Of a DNA stretch of 64,000 nucleotides, positions 11,554-23,409 are shown piece by piece. How positions within the stretch are numbered: position 1 is the first letter of the stretch; each line of letters starts with the position of its first letter. Below the pieces are notes generated by a model, which was not told the DNA's origin, did not search any database, and worked only from the letters and a program-made list of their open reading frames with translations. The translations under genes were made by a program, and so were the position numbers. The stretch is from Ceratodon purpureus. Lineage: Eukaryota; Streptophyta; Bryopsida; Pseudoditrichales; Ditrichaceae. The DNA lies in assembly GCA_014871385.1 (NCBI GenBank), contig CM026424.1, forward strand, positions 19,931,321-19,995,320, given 5' to 3'.

Positions 11554-14500
11554 ATGGGCAAGTCAAAGCGCAAATCTGAATCGGACAATGGTTTGCGCAA
11601 GAAGAAGCGGATGGGGTCTGTCACGCTGTGGCTTGAACGCGAGGTACGTGGTACAAGGATACATTACTTCAAGCGATGTCGCTAACATAGGTTGTGATGT
11701 GGTGTATGGCGCTGGCGCCATTTTGAGATTAGGGTAGGCTGTCATGTGGTAAAATGTGGTCATTCTGGGGACGAACGGGTATTGAGTACCTGTTGGGTCC
11801 CGATGTTATGCTTATGCGTATCCCTAACTCCAGTTTGATTTGGGGGAGGCCCTTTCCATTTCTCGGCATCCTATTGCTCTTAGGAACGGACATTGCGGCT
11901 TAGAATAGAATTCTCTGTAATAGTCTGGTAGTAACTGCTGGATTGCGTGAAATGCGATTTGATTGTTCTTATGACGTCTCGGATCCTTATGCATCCTGTT
12001 TTCGTTTATGTTATATACCTTAGTCCAATGCGCCGCACATTGCATTGTGTCGTCGTTCTTGGAGTGGATGGTGCCGGCGCCAGTAGGTACTTCACCATTA
12101 GGCAGGCTGTTTTTTTTTGTCTGAAATTATGTATTCGCGGCATTTGCTCATCCGGTTGGAGAGTTTAAAATTTCTCAGTCATGGTGACGGAATTCTTTTC
12201 TTCATGTGTCTCTCTTTGCTCGAATGATGTGCGCAGTCCCGTGGTCACCCTGATCCCTTTTCCATATTCTTCTCGTCCTTCTCGCTTATTATTCTCTCCA
12301 TTCTAGCTCTATTTTTGAAGTTTACAGAATTTAAAGTTTGCTTGAGTGCATCGGAGATTTCAAGCAGACGGTGCCGGCGCCATCTGACGTATAATGTGCT
12401 CTATGTTGGTAAATGTACTTTTATCGCCTTCGTTGAAGGATTCATTCTTCTGGCATTGGCCCTTCCCATTTTCGAATTTAGGGCATGCGCTGGTTGATAG
12501 CTTATTTATACACTGTTGGCCTTCGCAGAATAATGATCCGACCATTGACTGGGGGGAGGCCGAACCATGCAATGAGGACGATGCGTTCGAGAAGACCATT
12601 GATCGGAGCATCGACCTGAATCCAACTGTGACGTCCTTCGAGAAATTCCAAGAGACCTTGTTCGGCCAACTCAACATCAGCAAACACTTTGAGATACAGA
12701 AGATAAAACCCCTGCGTCTGGAGATTCCGCTGTGCAGGCTTAAACCTACGTCTTGGGTTCGCCAAGCTCTCCCTGCAGATGTGCAGACAGTGTACGATGG
12801 ATTCCACATCGGGAACTGGGGAACTAACTTTTGGGTTACTTGCTCCGGTAGCCCTGGGAAATATCCAGCGGAAGGATTTAAGGACGTGGCTCGATGGCAA
12901 TCCGTTTCGGATCAATTTGATAGTGAACTCCAAGAGCTTTGCAAGAGCGATCCTGGGAACATAGGAATGTACGAGAAGATGATCGGTCACCATGTGAATG
13001 TCTGGGATGGGAACCACCGAGCTCTAGCATGGATGAAACACATTCAAGACAACAATGGAGAGCCCATAAAGGTTAACTGCTTTGTTCTAAACGACAGTGA
13101 AGCAGATCGAGGCTGGATTTCAAATTTTATGCGGGACATCAACGAGTAAGTTTCGGTTTTTTTTATTTCCTTCTTGTCCTGTGGAGTGTCTATCAAATGC
13201 CGGGTTTGTGCTGTGAGTTTAGGGAATTCTCATGTCTTTTGCGAGTCACCTTGGTACGCTGCTGCCTAGCTCTATCCCATGTCCATGGTGGTGTTACTCA
13301 CAAAATGAAACATGATTGAATCAGCGGGACCTCGAATACCACAGTCAAAAAGCAGCTCGCCCACGTGCTGTATGAAGTGATGCAGATAGCTAAAAGGGAG
13401 CCAAAGGAGTACAGGCACTATTTTACCGAGCCAGAAATGGATCGAATTAACGATGTCTGCAAAGGGAGGTGGTACAACATGACTTGCGATGCCGTCACTG
13501 AAGTGTATTTCAAGGTCAGAATTTTTCTATTTTCTTGATACTTCGTGATCGAAGGGAAGTTTTGCATTTCTTATATTGCGTGAGTTTTGCGGTGTGGCCA
13601 TACTTTTTTGTGAGTGTTGTAAGAGCTTGCTCTCTATTTCCTAATTTTCGGATCCGACTGCCTCAGTCGCCTAGAAGTTGTATAGCGGTATTATGTACGG
13701 ATAGTACGTCCGAGTTGTAAAACTTCTTTAACCGGACAGTCCTATGGTTCTTTTGATTTCCATTTGATCGATGACTACGCGTATGATCTAGCTCGGCATG
13801 GAATTTTAAAGGTTTACATAATCGATCTTAGTTTGCTTCATTTCAGTCCTCACGAGCAGCACATGGGGCCAGCGCCATCTGCTCAGGTAGTTATAGAAGC
13901 ACGCGACTTTGATTAGTTCTGCTCTATTTTTGTGGATTATGTTGGAAATGTGTTTCGAATTATGCTGGTCTGAAACCTTTTAATGATAATAGTCCACTTA
14001 GTTTGCTTGATTATTCCACCGTCCCCCGGTTGTTGTTGCATTATGACCGATAGTATTTATATTTCCAGTTGACCGTATTGCTAAAGTTTTCTCCCCTATC
14101 CAGATCCGACAAGGTATTGGTTTGGCACTTGTGAATAGACTTAACCAGCAATATGTTATGCTGGTTTCCTGGATCAAGATAACGTCATCAATTAGCACTA
14201 CCTGTTCAGTTATGCACATACTTGGCTGCATTTTTTATTCCCGAGTGTCTGTATTCGTGAGGAAACGCGCAAATATTCTTTGTTTGCTATGATAAAAAGA
14301 ATGAAAAGTCTCTAACGGTTGGGGTTTGTGTAACCAGCGTGAGATAACATTGGCTGAGCGAGCAGGAGTGAAGGCCTTGAAGGATGATGTCCAAAATCCA
14401 ACGCCTCAGGAAATCGAGCAAGCAAAGTTTGACGGGGCTGCACCGATACGAAAGGAGAAGCTGGACTACATGAAAAAGATTTTCAGGCTTTGCAATCCAA

Positions 14501-17500
14501 AATATCACCCCCATCTCGCTGATGAGCTCGACGCACACATGCGCCAACCCCCTAGGAAGACAGGTGCAATGACAATCGACAACCTCGGCATTCTTGTTGG
14601 GGCACAAGGGGTGGACATTCATACAGTCTTGAAGCTTTGGAATGGGTCCAGTGCCGACAAAGAGAGGTATCACTTCCCCGACTCTGATTTCACGAGAGCA
14701 GCATTTCAAAAATGGTTGAATCGCAGGGCCTGGTGGGAGCAGGTACATCCTTAATCATTCGTAGAATGTTGGCTTCTTATCGATCCTCGGAGGATTACAA
14801 GAGAAATCTGAATTTGAATTGTATTTATTCTCCTGTAAACGTGCTCGTCCGAAGTTTGAAAGTTATTTATCGTTATACAAAGTCCGAGCAGAACTTCCAT
14901 GATATTTTCTTGTTATTTAACTGTGTAATCAACGTGAAATATGAACGTGAGACAATGCTCTGATTGGGCTGAAGACTGACCTACTAGATGCGTATATAAT
15001 TTGGCACAGATGGGCAAAAGGGCATTTGAGATAGTTACGGATTTGGTGAAGAAGTCTAAACCAGAAAAGGGGGTAGGAATCGTTCGGCCAGAAGAAGTTC
15101 GTCCCTTCTTTGACAAGTATTTCGACAAGGTTATGGTGTATGGTTTTCTCCAATTTTTTCCTGAGATCTTCAAACCTGACGGAGGACCTGTTCGGCACAA
15201 ATGCTGGGAGGATCAAAGTAATTACGACTTGGGCGAGAAGGCTGTCCGCCGGTTTGTAATGAGGTTTGTACGTTGGATTTGCGAGACGACTTCGTTGCTT
15301 CCGAGGGAGAGCGGCGATCTTAGTAAATTTCCCGTTTTCGCTGACTGGCTCCGGGTTAGTGAAGAAGGGGTTTATACTGCAGAGCAGATGTTCAATTTCG
15401 ACCCACCACATCTTAAATGGCTTGGTTGGTACATCGAAAACTTTCCGGATGTACAGGGCTTCATGGATGTGAATGATGAAGCCATTCTTAGCTGCGTTAT
15501 TAAGGAGATTGAATCCGTAGAATCTGCGCCGTTCTCGGAAAAGGCCCAGGCTCTTGAGGCGACACTCGAGGAATTCAAAGATTTGGCGAAGGCAGAGGGC
15601 GACGAGGATTCAGGAGATAGCACGGTAGTTCCATCCTCTACACTGCTTTCTGCGTTATCGGGTAGGCAAAACGCTGTGTACGTTCCTATAACTAACTCTG
15701 GGACTTACTCCACTCATTACGGTCCCATATTGTTTACTGAGCTGCAGGAATTGATTGCCCAGAAAACCGGGAGGGAAGTCCCCGTTGATCAATCGCAGAT
15801 TCAGGATGCTAGTGGCATCATTGCAAATGTTCTGGCGGAAGTCATGAATGTTCCCTCTTCTGTTCACGAAGAAGGCAATACCAAAATCGGGAGCGATGGT
15901 CGAGAGGTTGCCAGTTCTTCACACTCGCACGACTTAAGACCCAGGAATGTCCCGCAAGAGGGAACGGATAAAGATGTGTTGCTTCCGAATTCCTCACTTC
16001 CCGGCACATCACAGCGTAAGCAATCTTCTAAACTTGGGAAGAGCCGTTCTAAACCAGAACCTGGAAGACTGTTACCCGAAAAATACGAAGCCCAGAAGAT
16101 TGAGGGCGTCGCTCCCACGATTAAGTTATCTATGAACTACTCATTCGCTAGCTTTGTTGAAGGGATGAAGCGATCAGATTTCAATACCTTACTTGGCGCT
16201 ATCAAGCAGGTGATTACACTTTGCTCCAATTGATCCACCAAAAATCGTGTCGACCTGGATATGCTACCGAACGGGAACTAACGACCTGCTGTTTGCTTTT
16301 GTTGTAATATATTGTCTGAGTGTTTTGTTATAGTGTTCTGATAACCGATATTGCTCGTGGTTTTAAGGTCACGAATAGGTCACGTCATTCAGATCGTATG
16401 GTTGGTTCGTACTTCATTCTAGGAGTCGGCGCCGGCGCCACTAGTCTCTTTTGTGTATTTGAGTCTTGTTTCCGTCCTTTATATGTCGTGAATTTCATAT
16501 CCTTAATATATGGCCATGAACAATAGGTTACGGACCTGCTGTTTCTGGTTGTACTATGTATAAAACGTGATAAGAATGTAGTATGATTTCCCTTGTTATT
16601 GTCATCTGGCGCCGGCGCCGGTTCTCCCTGGGTCTCGTGGTAGTCATCATTCATTCAGTCTTACAGTGTTCAACTTGCGCGCGATCTCGATTTTTTTTCT
16701 GGAATTTCCGATCGACCATCTTTAGAAGTGATTTATATGGCCTTCTTTGGATACTTTGCTTAAGATCATTGATAGGTTGGTTATGATTGTCGACTGCTCG
16801 CATTGCTGTGAGCCTGTGTGGTCAATATTGGCATTATTCGAGTTTAGTTGGTTACCTACTGTATTGGAATGGCGCCGGCGTCAACTGACATGTCAACCAT
16901 TGGCTGATCATTTTTGTTTGTATCATTATCGTAGATTAATGGTGGAACGCTTCGTCAGCACAACAGAGTATGGAGCCCGCATTGTGTTGATCTTATTGTG
17001 TGTGACACCCCTGACAATAGCCCGGTTCCAGATGTTGAAATTAAAGGGAAGTTCGAGACACCTCCGTGGAACATGGTTAGGCGGACTACCTTCCCTGCCA
17101 TATTTCATGCCGCGGAATCGTTGCTTGCGGATACAGGTTTTATCCTACTATTTGTACCTGCCGAGGAGCAGCCGACATTGATGTCTCCCAGCTGGGCCAG
17201 CAACTGGGAATGTATGCGGACCTTTTATGTCATCAACCATAGGCCATTTTTTCCGAGATGGGTATGCCTCATCCACTCTCGCTATCCTAATTTATTAATT
17301 GTTCGTGCTCATTTTTAATTTGCATACATTGTGTTCATATTTTCTTTGTTTAAACTTAGTCTGTTGTGTGTGATGACTTCAGAAGCGTCTCTTTAAAGCG
17401 AAGGTGCTAAGGCGAAGATCCATGAGTCACATGGAATTCCGATTTAATGAAATTGCGAGTAAAGTAATGGATTGGAATCCTGAATCGTCGGATGTGCTGG

Positions 17501-17967
17501 AGAATGTTGTGACGGATGTTAATCTGCTTCGGTGCAAGGAAACCGTGTCATATCGAGGGTCGAAACAAAAGTCTCCGGCTTTTATGGAATCGATGATAGA
17601 AATCTGCACTGGGAAAGGGAGCGCTGTACTTGACCTAACAGGCGGAATCGGTAAGGATCTAGTTAATATACTGAGTATTTATAAGTAAGGACTATCTAGA
17701 AGGTAACTAACGACGCGTTCGTTTTTCACAGGATCATCTGTCCGGGCTTGTGAGCTAAGTGGCAGACATGTACTCGCCTTAGAGGAAGACGAGGACGCTT
17801 ATAATATGTGTCTAAATGAATTCCCAGTCAATCGCGCCCACGACAAGGGATTGGAGGATAATCGGATTCTAACCTTGCAGCAGCACTTCGCAGAGTTGGA
17901 CGGACAATTCTCTCAATCAACTTCGCAAGCTGCCCTGAGCGGTAGTTCACATGGATTGGCTGATTAA
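11554..17967 (+). CDS. ParB-like domain fused to DNA N4/N6-methylase-like domain (8 exons, 1,110 aa)
   Basis: Exons by GT-AG sites: 11554-11643, 12529-13145, 13325-13514, 14338-14742, 15010-16209, 16935-17261, 17383-17650, 17732-17967. All codon phases agree across the seven introns. Residues 1-30 hold basic clusters (KSKRK, RKKKR) resembling a nuclear signal. Residues about 55-235 are ParB/sulfiredoxin-like, with VWDGNHRALAW (about 188-198) matching the family's D-G-N-H-R box. Residues about 300-834 are an unrecognised middle region. The C-terminus has VDLIVCDTPDN (motif IV position, about 858) before VLDLTGGIGSS (SAM-binding motif I, about 1027), the permuted order of beta-class N4/N6 DNA methylases. 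Motif IV is DTPD instead of DPPY, so catalysis is doubtful. The role is inferred: DNA binding and modification linked to the element. Confidence 0.82.
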
Positions 17968-18205
17968 AGGGCGATATTAGGAATAGAATCATGTGCCGGT
18001 GTAGAATCTTAGATTCACAGTCACATTTTGATGCACAATCGAGACTACTGAGAAGTGCAATGCACTGTGTTTGTACCTCTAATATTCTATACAATACACA
18101 AAACTTGAGCCGAATTCAAAATCAGGTTCATTGCGTGCTGAAAGTTTGATTTGCCCAATCATGTCCTACAAAATTTAATTTAAACCTGCTTACAAGCTAT
18201 GCTGC

Positions 18206-18701
18206 TCACTCCTCACAGTCTGTGTCACTGACTAGACCAACCCAATACTTTGAAATCATCTCATAGTCCTTCACTGAATCACCTGTTTCAGTTCCTGCTT
18301 CGCTGCCTGGCTCCATCGTAGCTGATTGCTCAATGTAGTTCGGTCGATCCTCAGTCCTTGGAGACATGGGTAGGCTCAATTGTTCTTCACCGTCCGTGGT
18401 TTGCATCCAAGGCGCATGCGCTATCGAGCGATCGAGACGCGAATGCCATACACAGCTGCATTCTGCACAATTTCAAAATCATCATTAGGAAACGAAGTCT
18501 GACCAATCTGATTCGGCTGAAACTGTCCATTGAAATCGCATTGAAACACGTACAGTCGAGAGGTTCATACAGATTGAAGTTACCTGCACAACTGAAATCG
18601 AATGTCCTCCTACTCCTTGCCCTCTGCTTCGCTCCCCAGTACAATGTGGAGCGACTTCTCCGCCTCGGAGCCTTCCTAAATCTTCGCCTGGGAGTCGCCA
18701 T
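18206..18701 (-). CDS. Small two-exon basic/acidic protein, unknown function (124 aa)
   Basis: Exon 1 is 18701-18584 and exon 2 is 18462-18206. The donor G|GTAACT and acceptor TGCAG give matching phase. The N-terminal exon is highly basic (PRRRFRKAPRRRSRS), followed by a Cys/Trp/His-containing stretch (CAECSCVWH), and the C-terminal half is acidic, ending in VSDTDCEE. The charge split suggests a nucleic-acid-binding head and acidic tail, which is inference. It faces the ParB-methylase gene tail to tail, 238 bp away. No family was recognised. Confidence 0.6.
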
Positions 18702-19273
18702 TAGGTGTGACGTAGAGCAACCTCTGGAGTCTGGCTTCTACTCCACTCTTGAGATCAAAGTTAGCTGATGGGACGTATTGTATGGACTGCATTGCGCTCC
18801 TGTTTATGAGAGTATGCAGTAATGAACTTGTACAAGACGGCCAAAAGTAGGGCATGCACGTTGTCCAAGGATAGCAATGCCCATTATGAAGGATGCGCCA
18901 ATATCGTCTCTCGATTGCACTGGTTTTTGTGGATCTGATCTCATATCGTTTCTTTCAGAGAATTTATGTCGTGTGCCGCGTGCATTTATATACCATATCG
19001 GCAATTTCAAGTAAATGTAATAAAATGGTAGTATGGTTGAGTTTTTAAACGTAGTTTGTTAATCAAATTAGGTCATTAACCTGTAGTCGTAACTGATATT
19101 TTATAGCCTGTGGACATGGTGTAATTGCTTTTTGACGTCGTCTTCCTTGGCCATTTTTGAGACCTGGGATCACATAGATAAATTTCAAAGTTGCTGGTAT
19201 CATTGCACCAGGTCCCTTGTCTCTGTCGTTTCTGTTTTTCGTGCTTTTTTGATTTTGAAGTCTTGTAAGTTCA
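18702..19273. other. Intergenic region inside element
   Basis: The 572-bp gap lies between two divergently oriented element genes. No coding or palindrome copy was seen. It probably carries both promoters, but I could not identify specific sites. Confidence 0.4.
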
Positions 19274-19918
19274 ATGGCCAAGAAGCACTCAACTTCGGTT
19301 CCGTCAACCTTGCTTGTTAATTTAACATCTGGAGATACTCCATCGAAGGGTCATATTATGGACGCATTGATGGTTGGAATGGCAACGCGGTGGGTTGATT
19401 ACATCCCTGGTGCGCAGATTGTCTCTGATGAAGGTGATAGTAGCGACTCCGATTTCGAACCAAATCATGATTCCCTTGTGCCGAACTCCTCCTTGGGCCC
19501 TCGATGGTTTCGATCACTATCTTTCAGTAGATTGATGAAACTCTTTGCAGAGATTCTTCCCCTGTTGGATCCTTGCCCGGACGAGTCGTTCCCGTGGTCA
19601 TCGGTCTGCAAGGGAGTAAGCGCCGATAAGTTTCCTTATCATCCGCACTTCATGTTGATTAGCGGAGGGAGTTTTGGGCCAGTTTCCGACCAAGTATCGC
19701 TTTACTTAAATCGAAATTGGGAATCGCTTCCCGCGATGCAGGTGCTCGTCTCGAGACAGGTCAAAGGAAGCCTCGGTATGCAAGTCCTTCATTTTTGGCA
19801 GCTTGACCATATTGCGAGACGTTGGATCCACCGAGGTACCGGAAGATATTTGGTAACTCACGAGAAGGGCTGGGAAGAACTTGAGATTCAGGTCACTCAC
19901 TCCAGCCGGGACGAATGA
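19274..19918 (+). CDS. Unknown protein of the element (214 aa, single exon)
   Basis: The frame starts at the ATG at 19274 (MAKKHSTSVPS). An acidic patch lies around residues 52-65 (DEGDSSDSDFEP), followed by a denser, Trp- and aromatic-rich region (GPRWFRSLSFSRLMKLF; HPHFMLISGGSFGP; HFWQLDHIARRWIHRGTGRY), suggesting a folded domain of about 140 residues. No catalytic signature was recognised. It is the last gene of the element on the right side and is followed by palindromes at 20137 and 20313. An upstream exon is possible but not needed. Confidence 0.55.
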   Translation: MAKKHSTSVPSTLLVNLTSGDTPSKGHIMDALMVGMATRWVDYIPGAQIVSDEGDSSDSDFEPNHDSLVPNSSLGPRWFRSLSFSRLMKLFAEILPLLDPCPDESFPWSSVCKGVSADKFPYHPHFMLISGGSFGPVSDQVSLYLNRNWESLPAMQVLVSRQVKGSLGMQVLHFWQLDHIARRWIHRGTGRYLVTHEKGWEELEIQVTHSSRDE

Positions 19919-20911
19919 TCGACTACAAGGTTGCTACATGCGGCCAATACCCCGTTTTTTGCTATTCCGTCTAACTTGTTTCGTTTGCCTGTGTTAAAAT
20001 CGGAGTATTGCATACCGCTTTTAACGAGTTCATCAGATCTCTGATCATGGATTCCTTTTACCTTCTTTTTTAGTCGTTTGTTCACTTGTTGGTGTTCGAT
20101 CCGATAATTTCTGTTTTCGGGAGTATTTAGTCGAGTGGCGCTGGCGCCAGTAAGGTTGCTTGTATCCCGGATTCAAAGGTTTAGCTTGATTTTGGCTTCG
20201 TACGGTCACTTTTCTAGAATCTTTTGTCATAACTTTCCCGATTTTTGTCGGTGATTTGTATCTTGCTGAGTCGGCAAAAATGATGCTGCAATATCATTTC
20301 GTATTTGCATATGGCGCCGGCGCCACATGATTATTTTGAATGGTTCGATTGATTCGTGTAAGTTGTAATGACTGGTTTAGTGCTTACGGAATATGGGTTT
20401 GTGTGATGGACTTGTAACCATTTATATTTTGGCGAATTAATTACGATGGTTATGCTTTTGGGATTTAAGCAATCTTTGTTAAGAAACCCCTATATTTTGG
20501 GTGCATATATCTCTTGATATTCATTCTCCAAAGCCTTAGGGCAAAATTGTTTTCCGATAAAATTGCATTCCGCATATCTATTTTTGTCATCTTCACTGGT
20601 TGCTGAGATCTTTCCTTGAGAACACCAGTATCACGGGTGTATTGTTGTGTCGCGGAATGACGTATTTGTACGTTTCTTGTATTTGTACGTATAGTATACT
20701 GGATGATTTTCATCAATACTTTATGTTTTCATCTTTCTTGTATGCGACTGTATCAGTACTTGGTGTGTACAGGTATAAGTCATCAGTGCTGGACGAATGT
20801 CCGATTTCGTTCGCCTTGTTTTTTCTGCTACGTGTCTTTTCTGTCAGACAACCTGGCAGTTGCCAGGTCTACACGCACTCCGAGTGGCACACTCTGAAAC
20901 GCTCTTCCCCT
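19919..20911. other. Right flank of element interior, two palindromes
   Basis: No supported gene. Palindrome copies are at 20137 (GGCGCTGGCGCC) and 20313 (exact). Base composition is mixed but less AT-rich than the DNA after 21.04 kb. Confidence 0.5.
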
Positions 20912-21012
20912 TCCCGTTCTTCTGTTTATGTTCTTTTGTGGGACGGGTTTGAGTTGGGTTGAAAAGCGGATGGGGGAGCCACAAGCCTTGGTGGATGCAA
21001 GGGATGACACAT
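20912..21012. repeat. Putative right-terminal segment of the element (copy A)
   Basis: About 100 bp ending at GGGATGACAC is repeated in inverted orientation at 36358-36460. The copies share long exact words such as CCACAAGCCTTGGTGGATGC and GGGATGACAC, with scattered mismatches. Both copies stop matching at the same outer point, the behaviour expected of an element end. The corresponding left end was not found. Confidence 0.65.
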
Positions 21013-23409
21013 GGTATTGGCACTTGAAGTGTAGATTTAATCAAGACTAGTGTCATGAATCTTCTTTACCCAGTTTGTCTCCATGTGAAATTAAGTGAAT
21101 ATACTAGAAGGTGACATGATTAGATACAGCCTTGACGATAAACCTTGAAGATCTTGTAATTTATATTGTTTCTAAATCTAAATTTTGGAGAAGAATTTTT
21201 TTAGTTTGTTGAGTATAAGATCCTACAATTAAATTTGTTTTCAAATGTCACAATGTCAAAAGAATTAGTTTGTTTTACCAAGAGGTATTAAATGACAGTT
21301 TTGAGGAGAAAATAGTCTTAGTTTTCTAAAGATTAATAACTTTATGCTAACTTTTAGTCTTTTCTTCCTTTTGTCATTTTTGTTACATAATTTAAAGGCT
21401 TGTGTCTTCAAAAATAAGAAATTTTCACTCTTTGCTGAAGCTAAGAATTAAAATGTCTTTAATTTTGAAACAATATAGTTTTGTGTTGAAAAAATATGGC
21501 TTTCTGTGAATTATTGAGGAAATTAGTATTGTAACAAGTAAATGACTTGAGGATTCATCAAAAAAAATTAAAAATAATAAATCTCAATACTTGCCTTTTA
21601 AAAAAATATAAGGTGGAGAGGTATAAAATGATAATAAAACCTAAATCACTTATTTTATTGACATAAAATATAATAATATCAATTCCAAAAGTTAGGGTGT
21701 TTTAGGAATCAATTGTAATCTTTTCCTTTCATGAGAGCATTGTGACCGAAGTAAATTCGTTCAACAAGAAGATTATAATGAATTGTGGCCCAAGAGTTTT
21801 TGTGTAAATCTATATTGAAAATGGAATCACGACCCTTTTCAAAGCAAAGATAATAATAATAATAACACTAAAGTCCAAAAAAATATCATTATAAAAAATA
21901 CCAAATTATAGAAGTATTTATTACATCAATTTTTTTTGAAATATTCTATATGCGACTTTAATTTTTTTATCAAAGTTTCTCGCTAGAACAAAGAAAAATA
22001 AATTCCATGAAGTTTTTGAATTATTAAAAAAAAAACATGATTCACTTATATTATGTAGGATTCCAACACAATGGAGAAAACATGCCCTACAAATTGACTC
22101 TTCCTCTGAGTAAATATAGAAGCTAACTAAGGATATTTCTACTATTGAAACCTCTTCATATCTTTGTATTCCAAATCAATGTTTTTTTTTTTGTAAATTG
22201 ACCCTAAATTTGTAATTGGTTGTTGTAAATTTTAATTGAAGTGTGAACAATGTTATACAAAAAGATAAAAATTAATCCAAATAGATATAAGGAAAAAATT
22301 GACAATTCCTCAAATTAACCTTTAAAAGTTTGGTCCATGTGTAAAGGTTGAGTTCTACAATGAATCATCAATATCATTGAGGTAATATGTATATAAGTCC
22401 AATTTCTAACGTCTAGTACGTGAAGGTATGTATCTACTATGATTTTTAAAAATTCACTAATTTTGAAGCATTAAACTGAAAAATTAAATATGAGACTCCA
22501 ATATTTTACTAAAAGTATATATCACAGTGAAAAAATTATGATAGATGAAAATCATCCATAATCTTGAAACTACCAAAACAATTAAGCTACCAAAATAAAA
22601 TATAAATTATTATTATTATTAAACAAATGATTTTAGGAATTAAATTTCAAAAAAATCAATATGAGATAAAAACTTGGCTTCATGAACTTCACTTTCTTGA
22701 GCATAAACTTGTTTTAAGCTTTCATTTTTATGGTCTCTTAGAAATCAAAAAGTCCGAAATACATTAAATAATAAATCATTTTTATTGTCTTTCTTACAAT
22801 TTGAATTAAATGTGAAAGCTAAAAATAATCTAATTGTTCTAATTTCAACATGAACGAAGTGGCATCTTCCCACCAAATAGCATCATCAAAAAGAGACATT
22901 GGATGAAAAACTTCCGCATCCTCTAATTCAAAAATGGCTTATACAACTAGTAGCCCCACTTAGGGCAACATGTATGCCTACAGTCGGTGGCAAAGCCTTT
23001 GGAACAACCAACACTACATTCTAGATATCAAATCTACAAATCCTCAGGCATTCTAGCTTTTAACTCCAGTGGCGGTTTTGGGTATGCACTTCTTTTCCTG
23101 GCACCTCTGTCGAGGTTTTGGGCATCTGAAAAGACTCTTCAAGAGTTGCTGCGCCCAAGTGTGTGCATGTTGTCAAAGGAGTGCTCAACTTCAAGTTCTG
23201 CTGTACTACTGTAGGCAAGTATTGTTATCTCCGGAGCACAGTCTTTCATTTTTGTTGGATTCTCTACTTTCAGGGTTTTGGAGCTGGAAGCCCTCGTTGG
23301 GAAAACCTCAAACCTCTTCTGCTGGCTGTTGATGAGGTGACAGAATTCACTTCGTATTGTGAATCCACTTCACAGGAGGGTTTCCACCACTTTCTACCAG
23401 TTTCAATCA
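21013..23409. other. AT-rich intergenic DNA and 5' region of MED32
   Basis: From 21.04 to about 22.9 kb the DNA is very AT-rich and shows no gene. From about 22.95 kb the composition normalises. The interval up to the MED32 start codon at 23410 may include its promoter and 5' leader; short open frames at 22987-23332 lack domain support. Confidence 0.5.

Larger units (their letters stand above)
3715..20324. repeat. Dispersed palindrome family GGCGCCGGCGCC (17 copies)
   Basis: The core is GGCGCCGGCGCC or GGCGCTGGCGCC, often extended to the 16-base palindrome ATGGCGCCGGCGCCAT. Core starts: 3715, 3880, 5575, 5830, 6321, 7708, 7840, 7897, 11708, 12070, 12370, 13865, 16428, 16608, 16871, 20137 and 20313. 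Several differ by one base (3715, 6321, 12070, 12370, 16871) and 13865 by slightly more. A decayed copy is near 7781. In the ParB-methylase gene, seven copies are in introns and none in exons. In the transposase frame, three copies encode Met-Ala-Pro-Ala-Pro in a Pro-rich linker. I saw none outside the element. Function unknown; a protein-binding site or mobile microelement are both possible. Confidence 0.9.
3000..21020. mobile_element. Large cargo-carrying element (candidate DNA transposon) with ParB-methylase gene
   Basis: The block is more GC-rich than the AT-rich DNA on either side. It contains a transposase-like frame, a ParB/methylase fusion gene, three further unknown genes, and all copies of the GGCGCCGGCGCC palindrome in the window. 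The right edge is fairly clear near 21,012: a segment running up to the decamer GGGATGACAC recurs inverted at 36.36 kb, and the DNA beyond it turns AT-rich. The left edge is set only by base composition. I found no convincing terminal inverted repeat or target duplication, so the exact ends and the class are inference. An integrated viral or other large mobile element is an alternative. Confidence 0.55.

Noticed and set aside
12360..12809. Minus-strand frame starting with Met-Ala-Pro-Ala-Pro-like residues opposite ParB exon 2
   Set aside because: It overlaps a well-supported exon on the other strand; the Pro-Ala start is only the palindrome read in that frame.
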